A DNA stretch of 29,512 nucleotides from contig DVMO01000133.1 in NCBI GenBank assembly GCA_018714945.1, positions 1 through 29,512 on the forward strand, written 5' to 3'. The notes under the pieces are model-generated. The model saw nothing but the letters and a program-made list of their open reading frames with translations. It did no database searches and was not told the origin of the DNA. The DNA is from Fimisoma avicola (GTDB taxonomy: Bacteria > Bacillota > Clostridia > Peptostreptococcales > Anaerovoracaceae). The position numbers and the translations under genes were made by a program. Below are positions 7,399 to 16,380 of this stretch, one piece after another; position 1 is the first letter of the stretch; every line of letters starts with the position of its first letter.

Positions 7399-8793
7399 AT
7401 GAAAACCGGAACAATCGCTCAAGTATCAGGCCCGGTCATAGATGTGGAATTTGCAGACGGATTTCTTCCCAAGATAAGGGAAGCATTATATATAAATATT
7501 GCCGGAGAAAAGAAAGTAATGGAAGTGTCCCAGCATGTTGAGAACAACATGGTGCGCTGCATAATGCTTGCCGGAAGTGAAGGCATAGGCCGTGGCATGC
7601 AGGTATATGCGCCGGGACATACCATAACGGTGCCTGTGGGCAACGATACATTGGGCCGGATGTTCAATGTGCTCGGAGATCCCATTGACGGAGGGGATCC
7701 GATAGACAGCGCCGTGGAGCGGCACAGCATATACAGAAAGCCGCCGGCTTTTGAGGAACAGAGGCCTATAGGCGAGATACTTGAGACAGGGATAAAAGTA
7801 ATAGATCTTTTGGAACCATATCCCAAGGGCGGAAAGATCGGTCTGTTCGGGGGCGCCGGAGTAGGCAAGACGGTGCTGATCCAGGAACTCATCCACAATG
7901 TGGCCATGGAGCACAATGGATATTCAGTATTTACAGGTGTAGGCGAACGGAGCCGTGAGGGAAACGACCTGTGGAAAGAAATGCATGGCAGCGGTGTCGC
8001 TGACAAAACTGCCCTTGTGTTCGGACAGATGAACGAATCACCGGGAGTCCGCATGCGGGTGGCCCTGTCAGGGCTGACCATGGCCGAATATTTCCGGGAT
8101 GAGCAGCACAAGGATGTGCTTTTGTTCATAGATAATATTTTCCGTTTCGTACAGGCAGGAAGTGAAGTTTCGACCCTGCTGGGGCGTATGCCTTCAGCCG
8201 TTGGATATCAGCCGACCCTTGCCAACGAGATGGGCCAGCTGCAGGAAAGGATAACTTCCACGAGAGACGGCTCCGTAACATCGGTGCAGGCCGTGTATGT
8301 GCCGGCTGATGACCTGACAGACCCGGCTACGGCAACGACATTTACCCATCTGGACGCAACTACCGTGCTCAGCAGGAAGATAGCCGAGCAGGGAATATAT
8401 CCTGCCGTGGATCCACTTCAGTCCAGTTCCAGGATACTTGAGCCGGATAAGATAGGAGAGGAGCATTATTTTATCGCAAGACGGGTGCAGGAGATCCTGC
8501 AAAAGTACAATGAACTTCAGGATATAATCGCCATCCTGGGCATGGATGAACTGAGCGACGAAGATAAGAAGATAGTCCTCAGAGCCAGAAAGATACAGCG
8601 GTTCCTTGCACAGCCCATACATGTGGCAGAAAAATTCACCAACATACCGGGAGTATATGTGCCTCTCAAAGATACCCTCAGAAGCTTCAGAGCCATCATC
8701 GACGGAGATATGGATGATTATCCGGAAGCAGCCTTTTTCAATGTAGGGACCATCGACGATGTGGTCAGAAAAGCAGAAACCCTGGAGGTGTAG
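7399..8793 (+). CDS. atpD: ATP synthase F1 subunit beta
   Basis: A 464-residue catalytic subunit. Walker A is GGAGVGKT at residues 151-158, the catalytic glutamate lies in GVGERSREGNDL, Walker B is DVLLFIDNIFRF, and DELSDEDKK lies in the C-terminal DELSEED segment near gamma. Length is normal for bacterial beta. The start ATG at 7399 lies 5 bp after the gamma stop. It is the only beta gene here and sits in the canonical order between gamma and epsilon. Confidence 0.97.
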   Translation: MKTGTIAQVSGPVIDVEFADGFLPKIREALYINIAGEKKVMEVSQHVENNMVRCIMLAGSEGIGRGMQVYAPGHTITVPVGNDTLGRMFNVLGDPIDGGDPIDSAVERHSIYRKPPAFEEQRPIGEILETGIKVIDLLEPYPKGGKIGLFGGAGVGKTVLIQELIHNVAMEHNGYSVFTGVGERSREGNDLWKEMHGSGVADKTALVFGQMNESPGVRMRVALSGLTMAEYFRDEQHKDVLLFIDNIFRFVQAGSEVSTLLGRMPSAVGYQPTLANEMGQLQERITSTRDGSVTSVQAVYVPADDLTDPATATTFTHLDATTVLSRKIAEQGIYPAVDPLQSSSRILEPDKIGEEHYFIARRVQEILQKYNELQDIIAILGMDELSDEDKKIVLRARKIQRFLAQPIHVAEKFTNIPGVYVPLKDTLRSFRAIIDGDMDDYPEAAFFNVGTIDDVVRKAETLEV

Positions 8794-8798
8794 AGATA

Positions 8799-9206
8799 AT
8801 GGAAGTATTTTCTGTTCATATACTGGCAGCCGACAGGACCTTTTTTGAGGGGGAGTGTGTCTCCCTGGTGATCCCGACCATAACGGGAATGTACGGTATA
8901 TTGGCCCATCACAGCAATATGATCTCTGCGATAGTGCCGGGGACCCTCAGTTACCAGCTGCCGGGACAGCCAAAGCAGATAGCGGCGGTTTCCGCAGGCC
9001 TGGTAAAAGTAGAGGACAACGATGTGCTCATACTGGCAGACTCCATTGAAAGGCCCGAAGAAATAGACGAAAACCGTGCCCGCAGGAGTCTTGCTGCCGC
9101 CAAGGAAGCCTTGCTCCAGAAGCGGAGCATTCAGGAATACAAGATGGTGCAGGCAAATCTGGCAAGGGCCCTTAACCGTCTGAACACAAAAAATTATGGA
9201 AAATAA
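8799..9206 (+). CDS. atpC: ATP synthase F1 subunit epsilon
   Basis: A 135-residue subunit with the N-terminal beta-sandwich (FSVHILAADRTFFEGECVSL, then GMYGILAHHSNMISAIVPG) and a C-terminal two-helix domain (RPEEIDENRARRSLAAAKEA onward). This is the rotor foot and the regulatory brake of F1. The ATG follows GGAGGTG, 5 bp after beta. It ends the operon and is followed 14 bp later by a terminator hairpin. Confidence 0.95.
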   Translation: MEVFSVHILAADRTFFEGECVSLVIPTITGMYGILAHHSNMISAIVPGTLSYQLPGQPKQIAAVSAGLVKVEDNDVLILADSIERPEEIDENRARRSLAAAKEALLQKRSIQEYKMVQANLARALNRLNTKNYGK

Positions 9207-9220
9207 GAAGAAAGCAAAAA

Positions 9221-9264
9221 GAAAAGGCTGGCGTTATATCACCGGCCTTTTCAGTCCTTTTTTT
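9221..9264 (+). terminator. Rho-independent terminator of the ATP synthase operon
   Basis: An 11-bp stem with one G-T pair (gaaaaggctgg at 9221-9231 with ccggccttttc at 9242-9252), a 10-nt loop, and then a run of seven T at 9258-9264. Confidence 0.85.
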
Positions 9265-9370
9265 AATAGTTTTTTCAAAATATCAGCGGCCATAGATATG
9301 CGATAAGAAGCGACATGACCTGGCAGGCTTACAGATAAAATACGACATTTTACATGGATTTTACACCGGC

Positions 9371-9429
9371 TTGTTTTTTCTCTGCCTTTCAGATGATAAA
9401 CTAAAAATCAAGGATATTTTTCATATAAT
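9371..9429 (+). promoter_or_regulatory. Candidate promoter region for ppx-ppk1
   Basis: The 209-bp gap between the atp terminator and ppx is AT-rich. Two weak candidates are seen: TTGTTT at 9371-9376 with GATAAA at 9395-9400, and a consensus TATAAT at 9424-9429 that lacks a good -35. I cannot choose between them. Nothing else was recognised in the gap apart from the GAGGTG ribosome site before ppx. Confidence 0.3.
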
Positions 9430-9473
9430 GTAAGGAATACTAATACTGTAAAAAAGAAACGAGGTGATTTTCA

Positions 9474-10388
9474 ATGTGGGCAGTCATAGATATAGGATCC
9501 AATACCATCCGCCTTGTGATATACAGCATGGAAAACGGCAGGCTCAACCCGATGCTCAATAAAAAATATCCGGCGGGCCTTGCAGGATATATAGACGAAA
9601 ACAACGAGATCAACGACGAAGGCATAGAACTGCTTGTAGAGATCCTTAACGATATAGAAAAGATACTGCGTTATATCAGACCGGAAGAAGTGTATCCTTT
9701 TGGAACGGCAGCGCTCAGGAACAGCGCCAACTGTGAAAAAGTCATCAGGACCGTAAAAAAAGAATGCGGATTCGATATCCATATCCTTACAGGCAAAGAA
9801 GAAGCCATCTTTGATTATTACGGAGCTGCCGAGAGCGGCATAGGGGAAAGCGGGCTGCTGGTAGATGTAGGCGGCGGAAGTACGGAACTTACATTTTTCA
9901 AGAATAAAGAAATCATCAAAGCCACTTCCATACCTTTAGGGTCCCTCAACATGTACAGGAAATGGGTGTCGGGACTTCTGCCGAGCCGGGATGAGGCCCA
10001 TTATATAAAAAAAGAGATAAAGGGCTTTCTTGAAACCATAGATATAGACAGGGACAGGATAATATCCCAGCCTGTATACAGCGTGGGAGGCACAGCCAGA
10101 GCCGCTCTGAAACTGATGAAGGAAAAGTTCGACCTGAAAGGCTCAAAAGAATATACTCTGGACCAGATGAAATCGGTCCTCAAATATAAGGACGAGAAGA
10201 AAAAAGAACTTCTTGCCAGCATTTTAAAGTCCTCTCCTGACCGCGTCCACACAGTTATACCCGGAATGCTGATATTCAGGACCATTGCCGGATATTTCGG
10301 TTCAGAAAGCTTTGTGACAGTAGATTACGGCGTAAGGGAAGGGTATCTGATGAACAGATTGGTAAGAGGAGGTAAGCTCCATGAGTGA
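9474..10388 (+). CDS. ppx: Exopolyphosphatase, Ppx/GppA family
   Basis: A 304-residue cytosolic hydrolase of the ASKHA fold that releases phosphate from polyphosphate ends; related proteins act on pppGpp. The phosphate-1 motif is DIGSNTIRLVIY at residues 6-17, phosphate-2 is VDVGGGSTEL, and the adenosine-like motif is SVGGTARAAL. It has only the two core domains, so it is the short Ppx/GppA type without the C-terminal HD domain found in the roughly 500-residue E. coli enzymes. The ATG follows GAGGTG. It overlaps ppk1 by 8 bp. Confidence 0.9.
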   Translation: MWAVIDIGSNTIRLVIYSMENGRLNPMLNKKYPAGLAGYIDENNEINDEGIELLVEILNDIEKILRYIRPEEVYPFGTAALRNSANCEKVIRTVKKECGFDIHILTGKEEAIFDYYGAAESGIGESGLLVDVGGGSTELTFFKNKEIIKATSIPLGSLNMYRKWVSGLLPSRDEAHYIKKEIKGFLETIDIDRDRIISQPVYSVGGTARAALKLMKEKFDLKGSKEYTLDQMKSVLKYKDEKKKELLASILKSSPDRVHTVIPGMLIFRTIAGYFGSESFVTVDYGVREGYLMNRLVRGGKLHE

Positions 10389-12501
10389 ACTGTATAAAAA
10401 AGGCTTTACCCAGAACAGGGAGCTGTCATGGCTAAGGTTTAACGACCGGGTCCTGTCGGAAGCCATGGACATCTCAGTGCCTTTACTGGAAAGGCTGAAG
10501 TTTCTGTCCATATTCACAAGCAACCTGGACGAATTTTTTATGATAAGGGTGGGAAGCCTTGTTGACATGTCGTCGGTAGAAGAAAAGATGACAGACAACA
10601 AATCAGGACTTACACCTCAGGAACAGCTTGAAAGGATATTTGAGGCGGTAAGACCCCTGTATCAGAAACGGGAACAGGTCTTTTTTCAATTAGAGGAACA
10701 ACTCAGGGTTCATGATATTTATCAGATGGAATATGACGAACTGGAACAAAATGAAAAAAAGACGGTGAAAAAATATTTTGAAACATCGGTAGAACCGCTG
10801 CTTTCCCCTCAGATAGTCGATGCCCACCATCCTTTTCCGCATCTGGCAAACAATGTGATACACATAGGCGTCATATTAAAACATAAAAATAAAGAGGTAT
10901 TTGGAGTCATACCGATGCCGGCTTCGCTGCCGCCTCTGTTTTATCTGCCGGGGACGGAGACCCGCTGCATAAGGACGGAAAACATCGTAAAGCAGTATGC
11001 AGAAAGCATATTTGATCCGTACACGGTAAAAGAAAAGGTCATATTCTGCGTTACCAGAAATGCCGATGTGAATCCCGACGATGAGGTCTTTGCCGATGAG
11101 ACAGACTTTAAAAAGAGGATGAAGAAAGCTTTGAGGCACAGGAAGCGTCTTGCACCGGTACGCCTTGAGCTTTCTCAGGCAATAAGCGACAAGTTTAATG
11201 ATTATTTCAAGGAAAAGCTGGGGATTTCCGCTCAGCAGATATATACAACAAGGGCGCCGCTGAAGATGGGATATGTATTCGGATTTATATCCAGGATATC
11301 CAAGTCAAAGCAGAAGATGCTCACCTATCCTAAGTTTACGCCTGTCTGGCCTGAGGAGATAAGCCGCGGGGAGAGCATCATAAAGCAGCTTGAAAAGAGG
11401 GATATCGTTCTTTCTTATCCTTTTGACAGCATGGAACCTTTCCTGAAACTGATAAAAGAAGCAGCCGACGATCCTGATGTGGTATCCGTAAAGATAACGA
11501 TATACAGGCTGGCAAGTCATACGAGACTGGTGGAATATCTCTGCGATGCGGCAGAAAAGGGCAAGGATGTGACCGTGCTCATGGAGCTCAGAGCCAGATT
11601 CGACGAGCAGAATAACATCGACTGGTCTGAACGCCTGGAAGATGCCGGATGCAATGTGACTTACGGTTTTGATTTCTATAAGGTCCATTCCAAAGTATGC
11701 CTGATAACCAGGAAAGGAAAGAACGGGGTCGAATATATAACGCAGATCGGCACAGGCAATTACAATGAAAACACGGCAAAGCAGTACACTGACCTTTCCC
11801 TTATGACAACGGACCAGAGGATAGGCAACGATGCGGCGGAGTTTTTCAGGAACCTTGCCATAGCCAATCTCAACGGGGAATACGAACATCTGCTGGTTGC
11901 TCCTGTTTCACTGAAAAAGACCATACTCAGGCTGATAGACGAGGAGACCGTAAAGGGAAAGGAAGGCCGCATATTTGTCAAGATCAATTCACTGACCGAT
12001 GCAGAGATCATTGACCGGCTTTCTGAAGCATCACGGGCCGGCGTCAGGATCGACATGGTCATCAGGGGCATATGCTGCCTGCTTCCGGGCATAGCCGGCA
12101 AGACAGACAATATCAGGATATGCAGCATCGTAGGACGGTATCTGGAACATTCGAGGATATACTGCTTCGGAAAAGGAAGCGATGAGAAGATGTACATCTC
12201 ATCTGCCGACTTTATGACCAGAAACACCCAGAGGCGCGTGGAAGTGGCCTGTCCTGTATATGATGAGAAGATCAGGGAAAAGATACATAAGATAATAGAC
12301 GCCGTCAGGCATGATAATGTGAAAGGCAGGATGATGATGGCTGACGGGACTTATGTAGAAAAAGGGCCGGATCTGCCTCCTCTGGACAGTCAGCAGTTTC
12401 TGATGGATGAAGCTCTAAAGCATGCTGCCCATACAGAAGAAAAGCCGTCAAAAGCCCAAAAGCACAGAGGCGGATTCTTCGGAAGACTTTTTGGCAGATA
12501 G
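10381..12501 (+). CDS. ppk1: Polyphosphate kinase 1
   Basis: A 706-residue enzyme that makes polyphosphate from ATP. The N-terminal domain starts with ELSWLRFNDRVLSEA, followed by FTSNLDEFFMIRVG. The two phospholipase-D-like catalytic modules follow: the phosphorylated histidine is in 'FYKVHSKVCLI', and the second conserved histidine is in 'YLEHSRIYCFG'. 'ELRARFDEQNNIDW' and 'QIGTGNYNENTAKQYTD' are also typical of PPK1. The ATG follows GAGGAGG and overlaps the end of ppx, so synthesis and breakdown enzymes are translationally coupled. The C-terminal 40 residues are basic and variable. Confidence 0.96.
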   Translation: MSELYKKGFTQNRELSWLRFNDRVLSEAMDISVPLLERLKFLSIFTSNLDEFFMIRVGSLVDMSSVEEKMTDNKSGLTPQEQLERIFEAVRPLYQKREQVFFQLEEQLRVHDIYQMEYDELEQNEKKTVKKYFETSVEPLLSPQIVDAHHPFPHLANNVIHIGVILKHKNKEVFGVIPMPASLPPLFYLPGTETRCIRTENIVKQYAESIFDPYTVKEKVIFCVTRNADVNPDDEVFADETDFKKRMKKALRHRKRLAPVRLELSQAISDKFNDYFKEKLGISAQQIYTTRAPLKMGYVFGFISRISKSKQKMLTYPKFTPVWPEEISRGESIIKQLEKRDIVLSYPFDSMEPFLKLIKEAADDPDVVSVKITIYRLASHTRLVEYLCDAAEKGKDVTVLMELRARFDEQNNIDWSERLEDAGCNVTYGFDFYKVHSKVCLITRKGKNGVEYITQIGTGNYNENTAKQYTDLSLMTTDQRIGNDAAEFFRNLAIANLNGEYEHLLVAPVSLKKTILRLIDEETVKGKEGRIFVKINSLTDAEIIDRLSEASRAGVRIDMVIRGICCLLPGIAGKTDNIRICSIVGRYLEHSRIYCFGKGSDEKMYISSADFMTRNTQRRVEVACPVYDEKIREKIHKIIDAVRHDNVKGRMMMADGTYVEKGPDLPPLDSQQFLMDEALKHAAHTEEKPSKAQKHRGGFFGRLFGR

Positions 12502-12573
12502 GGTACAGACAGCAAAAAGTATACGAAAACACATAAAAAACACAGAACCAACACTTTTAAATTTTACGAAAAC

Positions 12574-12602
12574 TTGATTTTGATGGGTGAGGATGTTAAA
12601 AT
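12574..12602 (+). promoter_or_regulatory. Promoter of the BMP-type ABC transporter operon
   Basis: TTGATT at 12574-12579, a 17-bp spacer, then TAAAAT at 12597-12602 with TG at 12594-12595 (extended -10). The expected start near 12609 leaves about a 34-nt leader before the lipoprotein ATG at 12643. No riboswitch fold was recognised in the 141-bp gap after ppk1. Confidence 0.6.
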
Positions 12603-12642
12603 TCAAGAAGCATGGATCTATTTTCTAACACGGAGGAAAAGC

Positions 12643-13656
12643 ATGAAAAAGATCATTTCACTTATTCTTGTCCTCACCCTGATATTGTCTGCCTTTACTT
12701 TGGCCGGCTGCTCAGGAGACGGACAGGCCGATGAGAACGCTATCACTGTTTGCGTGGTCGTTTCCTCAGCTTTCGGCGACAAGTCCTTTAACGATTCAGC
12801 AAAGGAAGGGGCAGACCAACTGGCCGAAGAATTTGGGGTAAATGTGACCACGATAGAATGTCACGAAGAAAATTTCAAGCAGAGCATGATGCAGGCAGCC
12901 GAAGAGTCGGATTTTGTGATCCCTGTAGGCTGGCAGTTCTATGAGATCTCAGAAGTGGCGGGAGAATACCCGGACACCAAGTTCATATGGGTGGACAACC
13001 CGGCAGAAAACATCGAAAACCTGCCTAATGTACTGTGCATAACATATGCTCAGAACGAGGGTGCCTTCCTGGCAGGATATATTGCTGCCAACATGACATC
13101 CAGCGGAGTTGTAGGCGCTGTGGGAGGCGAAGATAACAATACCATCAATGATTTTCTCGTAGGTTACGAACAGGGCGCCAAATACGCAAATCCTGATGTT
13201 ACCGTTGTGACCAACTATGCCAACGATTATGAAGATCCTGCAAAAGGTAAGGAATGTGCCCTTGCCCTCCACGATCAGGGAGCGGATGTGATCTTCCAGG
13301 TGGCAGGCAATACGGGTAACGGAGTGTTTGAAGCTGCGGCTGAACAGAATTTCTATGTTATAGGAGTGGATCAGGACCAGAAGATCTCGGCTGCCGAGTA
13401 TGATGACCAGATCATATGCTCCATGAAAAAAGAAGTAGGAAAGTCTATATATGATACCATCGCAGCTTATATAAATGACGGGACATGGGAAGGGGCCAGA
13501 GTATGGACCGCCGACATGTCAACGGGTTATGTATCTATAGCATACGGAGACGAATCATCTACTCAGCAGGTCAGCGATGAACTCAAGCAGCAGGTGGAAG
13601 ATATCGCAGCGCTGATAATCTCAGGCGATATCACAGTTCAGACCACAAGGTCATAG
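12643..13656 (+). CDS. BMP-family substrate-binding lipoprotein (nucleoside-type ABC transporter)
   Basis: A 337-residue surface lipoprotein. The signal peptide begins MKKIISLILVLTLILS and ends in the lipobox LAGC with the lipidated Cys23. The mature part is a BMP/PnrA-like periplasmic-binding fold: 'ITVCVVVSSAFGDKSFNDSA' near the N-terminus, then 'FAGYIAA'-like 'FLAGYIAANM', 'GAVGGEDNNTINDFLVGYEQG' and 'VIGVDQDQ'. I chose the ATG at 12643 because it follows CGGAGG and starts a proper signal peptide; the longer frame from a TTG at 12574 overlaps the promoter. It opens the operon with an ATPase and two permeases, the layout of the B. subtilis guanosine importer. The exact substrate, probably a purine nucleoside, is inferred. 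Confidence 0.88.
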   Translation: MKKIISLILVLTLILSAFTLAGCSGDGQADENAITVCVVVSSAFGDKSFNDSAKEGADQLAEEFGVNVTTIECHEENFKQSMMQAAEESDFVIPVGWQFYEISEVAGEYPDTKFIWVDNPAENIENLPNVLCITYAQNEGAFLAGYIAANMTSSGVVGAVGGEDNNTINDFLVGYEQGAKYANPDVTVVTNYANDYEDPAKGKECALALHDQGADVIFQVAGNTGNGVFEAAAEQNFYVIGVDQDQKISAAEYDDQIICSMKKEVGKSIYDTIAAYINDGTWEGARVWTADMSTGYVSIAYGDESSTQQVSDELKQQVEDIAALIISGDITVQTTRS

Positions 13657-13686
13657 CAGTTTCCGCAGCAACTTTTCTTTGCGCAT

Positions 13687-13720
13687 GAAGGGCGTAGCGT
13701 CAAACGCTACCCCTTCTTTT
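13687..13720 (+). terminator. Intra-operon terminator between the lipoprotein and ATPase genes
   Basis: A stem of gaagggcgtagcg (13687-13699) with cgctaccccttc (13705-13716), one bulged C and a 5-nt loop, is followed by TTTT. It lies between the binding-protein stop and the ATPase start, so it probably lowers downstream transcription, giving more binding protein than transporter. Confidence 0.7.
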
Positions 13721-13739
13721 ATAATAAGAGGTAAATGTT

Positions 13740-15311
13740 TTGGCAAAGGATACCATAGTAAGATTTGATGATATTTCAATGGAATTTCCAGAGGTGATCG
13801 CCAACGACCATATATCGCTGGAGATAAAACAGGGAGAAGTCTTTGCCCTTGTGGGAGAAAACGGCGCAGGCAAGAGCACTCTCATGAACATCCTGTACGG
13901 ACTCCACCGGCCCACCGGCGGAAGCGTATATATAAGAGGAGAAAAGATAGAAAGCTTCAAGCCTGTGGAGGCCATAAGAAGAGGGATAGGCATGGTACAT
14001 CAGCACTTTATGCTCGTACCGTCGTTTACCGTGGCCCAGAATATCGTACTGAGCCGTGAACCAAAAAAAGCCGGGTTCATGTACGATATGAAAAAGGCAA
14101 TAAAGGAAGTAAGGCAGCTTTCGGAAAATTACGGTCTGCCTGTGGACCCTAAGGCGACCGTAGGCGACATAAGCGTCGGCATGCAGCAGAGGGTTGAGAT
14201 ACTCAAGACCCTTTACCGGGGCGCAGACATCCTCATACTGGATGAACCGACGGCAGTGCTGACTCCTCAGGAGACAGAAGAATTGTTTGCGGTTATAAAG
14301 AGGATAGTAAGAGAACAGGATATGACTGTGATCATCATAACCCACAAACTGTACGAAGTGATGACCATTTCAGACAGGGTCGGCGTAATGCGGGGCGGAC
14401 GGCTTATAGATGTGAAAAACACGGCTGATGTGAACGAAAAGATACTTTCTTCCATGATGGTAGGCAGAGAAGTGATCTTTGATAAGATAGAAAAGACCGG
14501 TTCACCGGCAGATGTGATGATAGAAGCAAGAAATCTGTTCGTGACTGACAACAGGGGGCTGATGGCCGTGGAAGGCGTGAACCTCCAGGTCAGGAGCGGA
14601 GAGATCCTCGGTATCGCCGCTGTGGAAGGAAACGGACAGAGCGAACTGGTGGAAGCCATTGCAGGCATGAGGCAGCCGGAGAAAGGCGATGTGTATATAT
14701 GCGGCAAGAGAGCCACAGGAATGGACCCGCGCAAAGTCAGGAAGCTGGGACTGGCCCACATACCGGAGGACAGGATCGCCACAGGCGCGGCAATGGATTC
14801 TACTGTAGCGGAGAACATGATGATCGGCAAAGAACGGCAAAAGGAATTTGCAACAGGCGGGATAAGCATAAGGCGGTCAACGGTAGAACGGTATGTGTCA
14901 GGGTTGTCTGAAAAGTTCGATGTCAGGGGCGGCGGACTGGACACACGGGCAGGTGACCTTTCAGGCGGAAATATGCAGAAGATGATCGTTGCAAGAGAAT
15001 TTTCCCTTGATACTCCCGCCATGGTTGTTTCCCAGCCGACCAGAGGTGTCGATGTGGGCGCAATGGAGTTTATACATAAGCAGATAATCGCCAAGAGAAA
15101 CCATGGATGTGCGATCCTGCTGGTAAGCGCAGACCTTGACGAACTGTTCCGTCTCAGTGACAGGATGATAACCTTATACGAAGGAAAAGTCACAGGAGAG
15201 TTTGATCCGGATGGGATCACCAAGACGGATATAGGATATTACATGACGGGAGACCGCAGGTGCAGGCAGGGAGGTGAGCAGGATGGACAGGATCAGATCG
15301 TCACTGGCTAA
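13740..15311 (+). CDS. Nucleoside-type ABC transporter ATP-binding protein (two nucleotide-binding domains)
   Basis: A 523-residue cytoplasmic ATPase with two tandem domains, like RbsA and B. subtilis NupO. Domain 1 has Walker A GENGAGKST, signature DISVGMQQRVEI and Walker B DILILDEPTAVLTPQE. Domain 2 has a degenerate Walker A (EGNGQSELVEA, with the lysine replaced), signature LSGGNMQKMIVAREF and an altered Walker B (MVVSQPTRGVDVGA), so only the first site is expected to hydrolyse ATP fully; this asymmetry is usual for the family. The start is TTG at 13740, seven bases after GAGGT; no in-frame ATG lies nearby. It overlaps the first permease gene. Confidence 0.92.
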   Translation: MAKDTIVRFDDISMEFPEVIANDHISLEIKQGEVFALVGENGAGKSTLMNILYGLHRPTGGSVYIRGEKIESFKPVEAIRRGIGMVHQHFMLVPSFTVAQNIVLSREPKKAGFMYDMKKAIKEVRQLSENYGLPVDPKATVGDISVGMQQRVEILKTLYRGADILILDEPTAVLTPQETEELFAVIKRIVREQDMTVIIITHKLYEVMTISDRVGVMRGGRLIDVKNTADVNEKILSSMMVGREVIFDKIEKTGSPADVMIEARNLFVTDNRGLMAVEGVNLQVRSGEILGIAAVEGNGQSELVEAIAGMRQPEKGDVYICGKRATGMDPRKVRKLGLAHIPEDRIATGAAMDSTVAENMMIGKERQKEFATGGISIRRSTVERYVSGLSEKFDVRGGGLDTRAGDLSGGNMQKMIVAREFSLDTPAMVVSQPTRGVDVGAMEFIHKQIIAKRNHGCAILLVSADLDELFRLSDRMITLYEGKVTGEFDPDGITKTDIGYYMTGDRRCRQGGEQDGQDQIVTG

Positions 15312-16380
15312 GAACAAAGTCTATCTGCTTTCTCTCATTCTGAGCGTGGCTGCTGCCCTTGTGATAGGGGCTGTGCTTATGGTGGTCACCGGATTTGACC
15401 CGGCAGACGGCTACGGAGCCATGATAAAAGGCGCCTTGGGTTCACCGCGGGTTTTCGGCAACACCATTACCAAGATGATAACCCTATGCCTGACGGGACT
15501 GGCAATGACCATAGGGGCAAAGGCAGGCATGTTCAATGTAGGAGGAGAAGGACAGCTTTTTCTGGGAGGACTTGCCGCAACCATGACCGGCATAGGACTG
15601 CAGGGGGCAAGTCCGCTCATAGCCGTGCCACTGGCATTTTTGTCGGCTGCGGCTGCGGGAGGGATATATGCCCTGATACCTGCCGTGCTCAAGGTGAAGC
15701 TCAAGGTAAGCGAAGTGATAACTACAATCATGTTAAACTCTGTGGCCATATATGTATGCTCTTATCTTGTAAACAGCAACGGGCCGCTGGCCACCGACGA
15801 TTTCGGAGTCCTTGGAGGCAGTGACGCTGTGCCGGACGGATTCATGTTCGCACAGATCGTGCCCAGGTCCAACCTGAGCACTGCACTGATATACAGTGCC
15901 GCCATAGCGTTCCTCTGCTGGTATGTGATGAAAAAAACGACCATAGGGCTGGAGATGAAAGTCACGGGAGATAACGAGCGGTTTGCTTTTTTTGCGGGAC
16001 TTCCCAAAGATAAGATCATGATCTGGTCAATGGTCATGTCAGGAGTCATATGCGGGCTGGCCGGAATGTTCGAAGTATACGGATATCAGGCCAGATTCCA
16101 GAGCAGTATAAGCAATGAATTTTATTACGACGGCATGCTGGTGGCCATGATAATGAACTATAACCCTGTGGGGATCATCATAATGAGCTTTTTCTTTGCC
16201 ATCATAGACATAGGGGCAACGGCCATGGAATTTTCGACAGGGATATCAGGACATTTGTCTGACATCATATTTGCTGTTATAATATTTATGATGGCGGGGC
16301 AGAGAGGCATATCCGCTTACATAACCGAAAGGCTTGCCCGCCGCAGGGCAGCGGCACGGCTGAGAGAGGAGGAAAAATGA
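15283..16380 (+). CDS. Nucleoside-type ABC transporter permease (first)
   Basis: A 365-residue membrane protein of the BPD_transp_2 family with about eight to ten hydrophobic helices. Features include 'MIKGALGSPRVFGNTITKMI', 'IGAKAGMFNVGGEGQLFLGG' and 'LKLKVSEVITTIMLNSVAIY'-like residues typical of the permease that pairs with NupO-type ATPases. I prefer ATG 15283, eight bases after GGGAGG, over the GTG at 15274, which would overlap its own ribosome site. It overlaps the ATPase gene by 29 bp and the next permease by 4 bp. Inferred to form the channel as a heterodimer with the second permease. Confidence 0.9.
   Translation: MDRIRSSLAKNKVYLLSLILSVAAALVIGAVLMVVTGFDPADGYGAMIKGALGSPRVFGNTITKMITLCLTGLAMTIGAKAGMFNVGGEGQLFLGGLAATMTGIGLQGASPLIAVPLAFLSAAAAGGIYALIPAVLKVKLKVSEVITTIMLNSVAIYVCSYLVNSNGPLATDDFGVLGGSDAVPDGFMFAQIVPRSNLSTALIYSAAIAFLCWYVMKKTTIGLEMKVTGDNERFAFFAGLPKDKIMIWSMVMSGVICGLAGMFEVYGYQARFQSSISNEFYYDGMLVAMIMNYNPVGIIIMSFFFAIIDIGATAMEFSTGISGHLSDIIFAVIIFMMAGQRGISAYITERLARRRAAARLREEEK

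Noticed and set aside
12574..12642. Longer start (TTG) for the BMP lipoprotein
   Set aside because: It lacks a ribosome site, overlaps the promoter, and would put 23 residues before a clear signal peptide.
12502..12642. Purine riboswitch before the nucleoside importer
   Set aside because: The gap does not show the conserved purine-aptamer loop sequences and the likely leader is only about 34 nt.
14267..15223. 318-residue open frame on the minus strand
   Set aside because: It is antisense to the transporter ATPase and Ser/Pro/Thr-rich, typical of a shadow frame.
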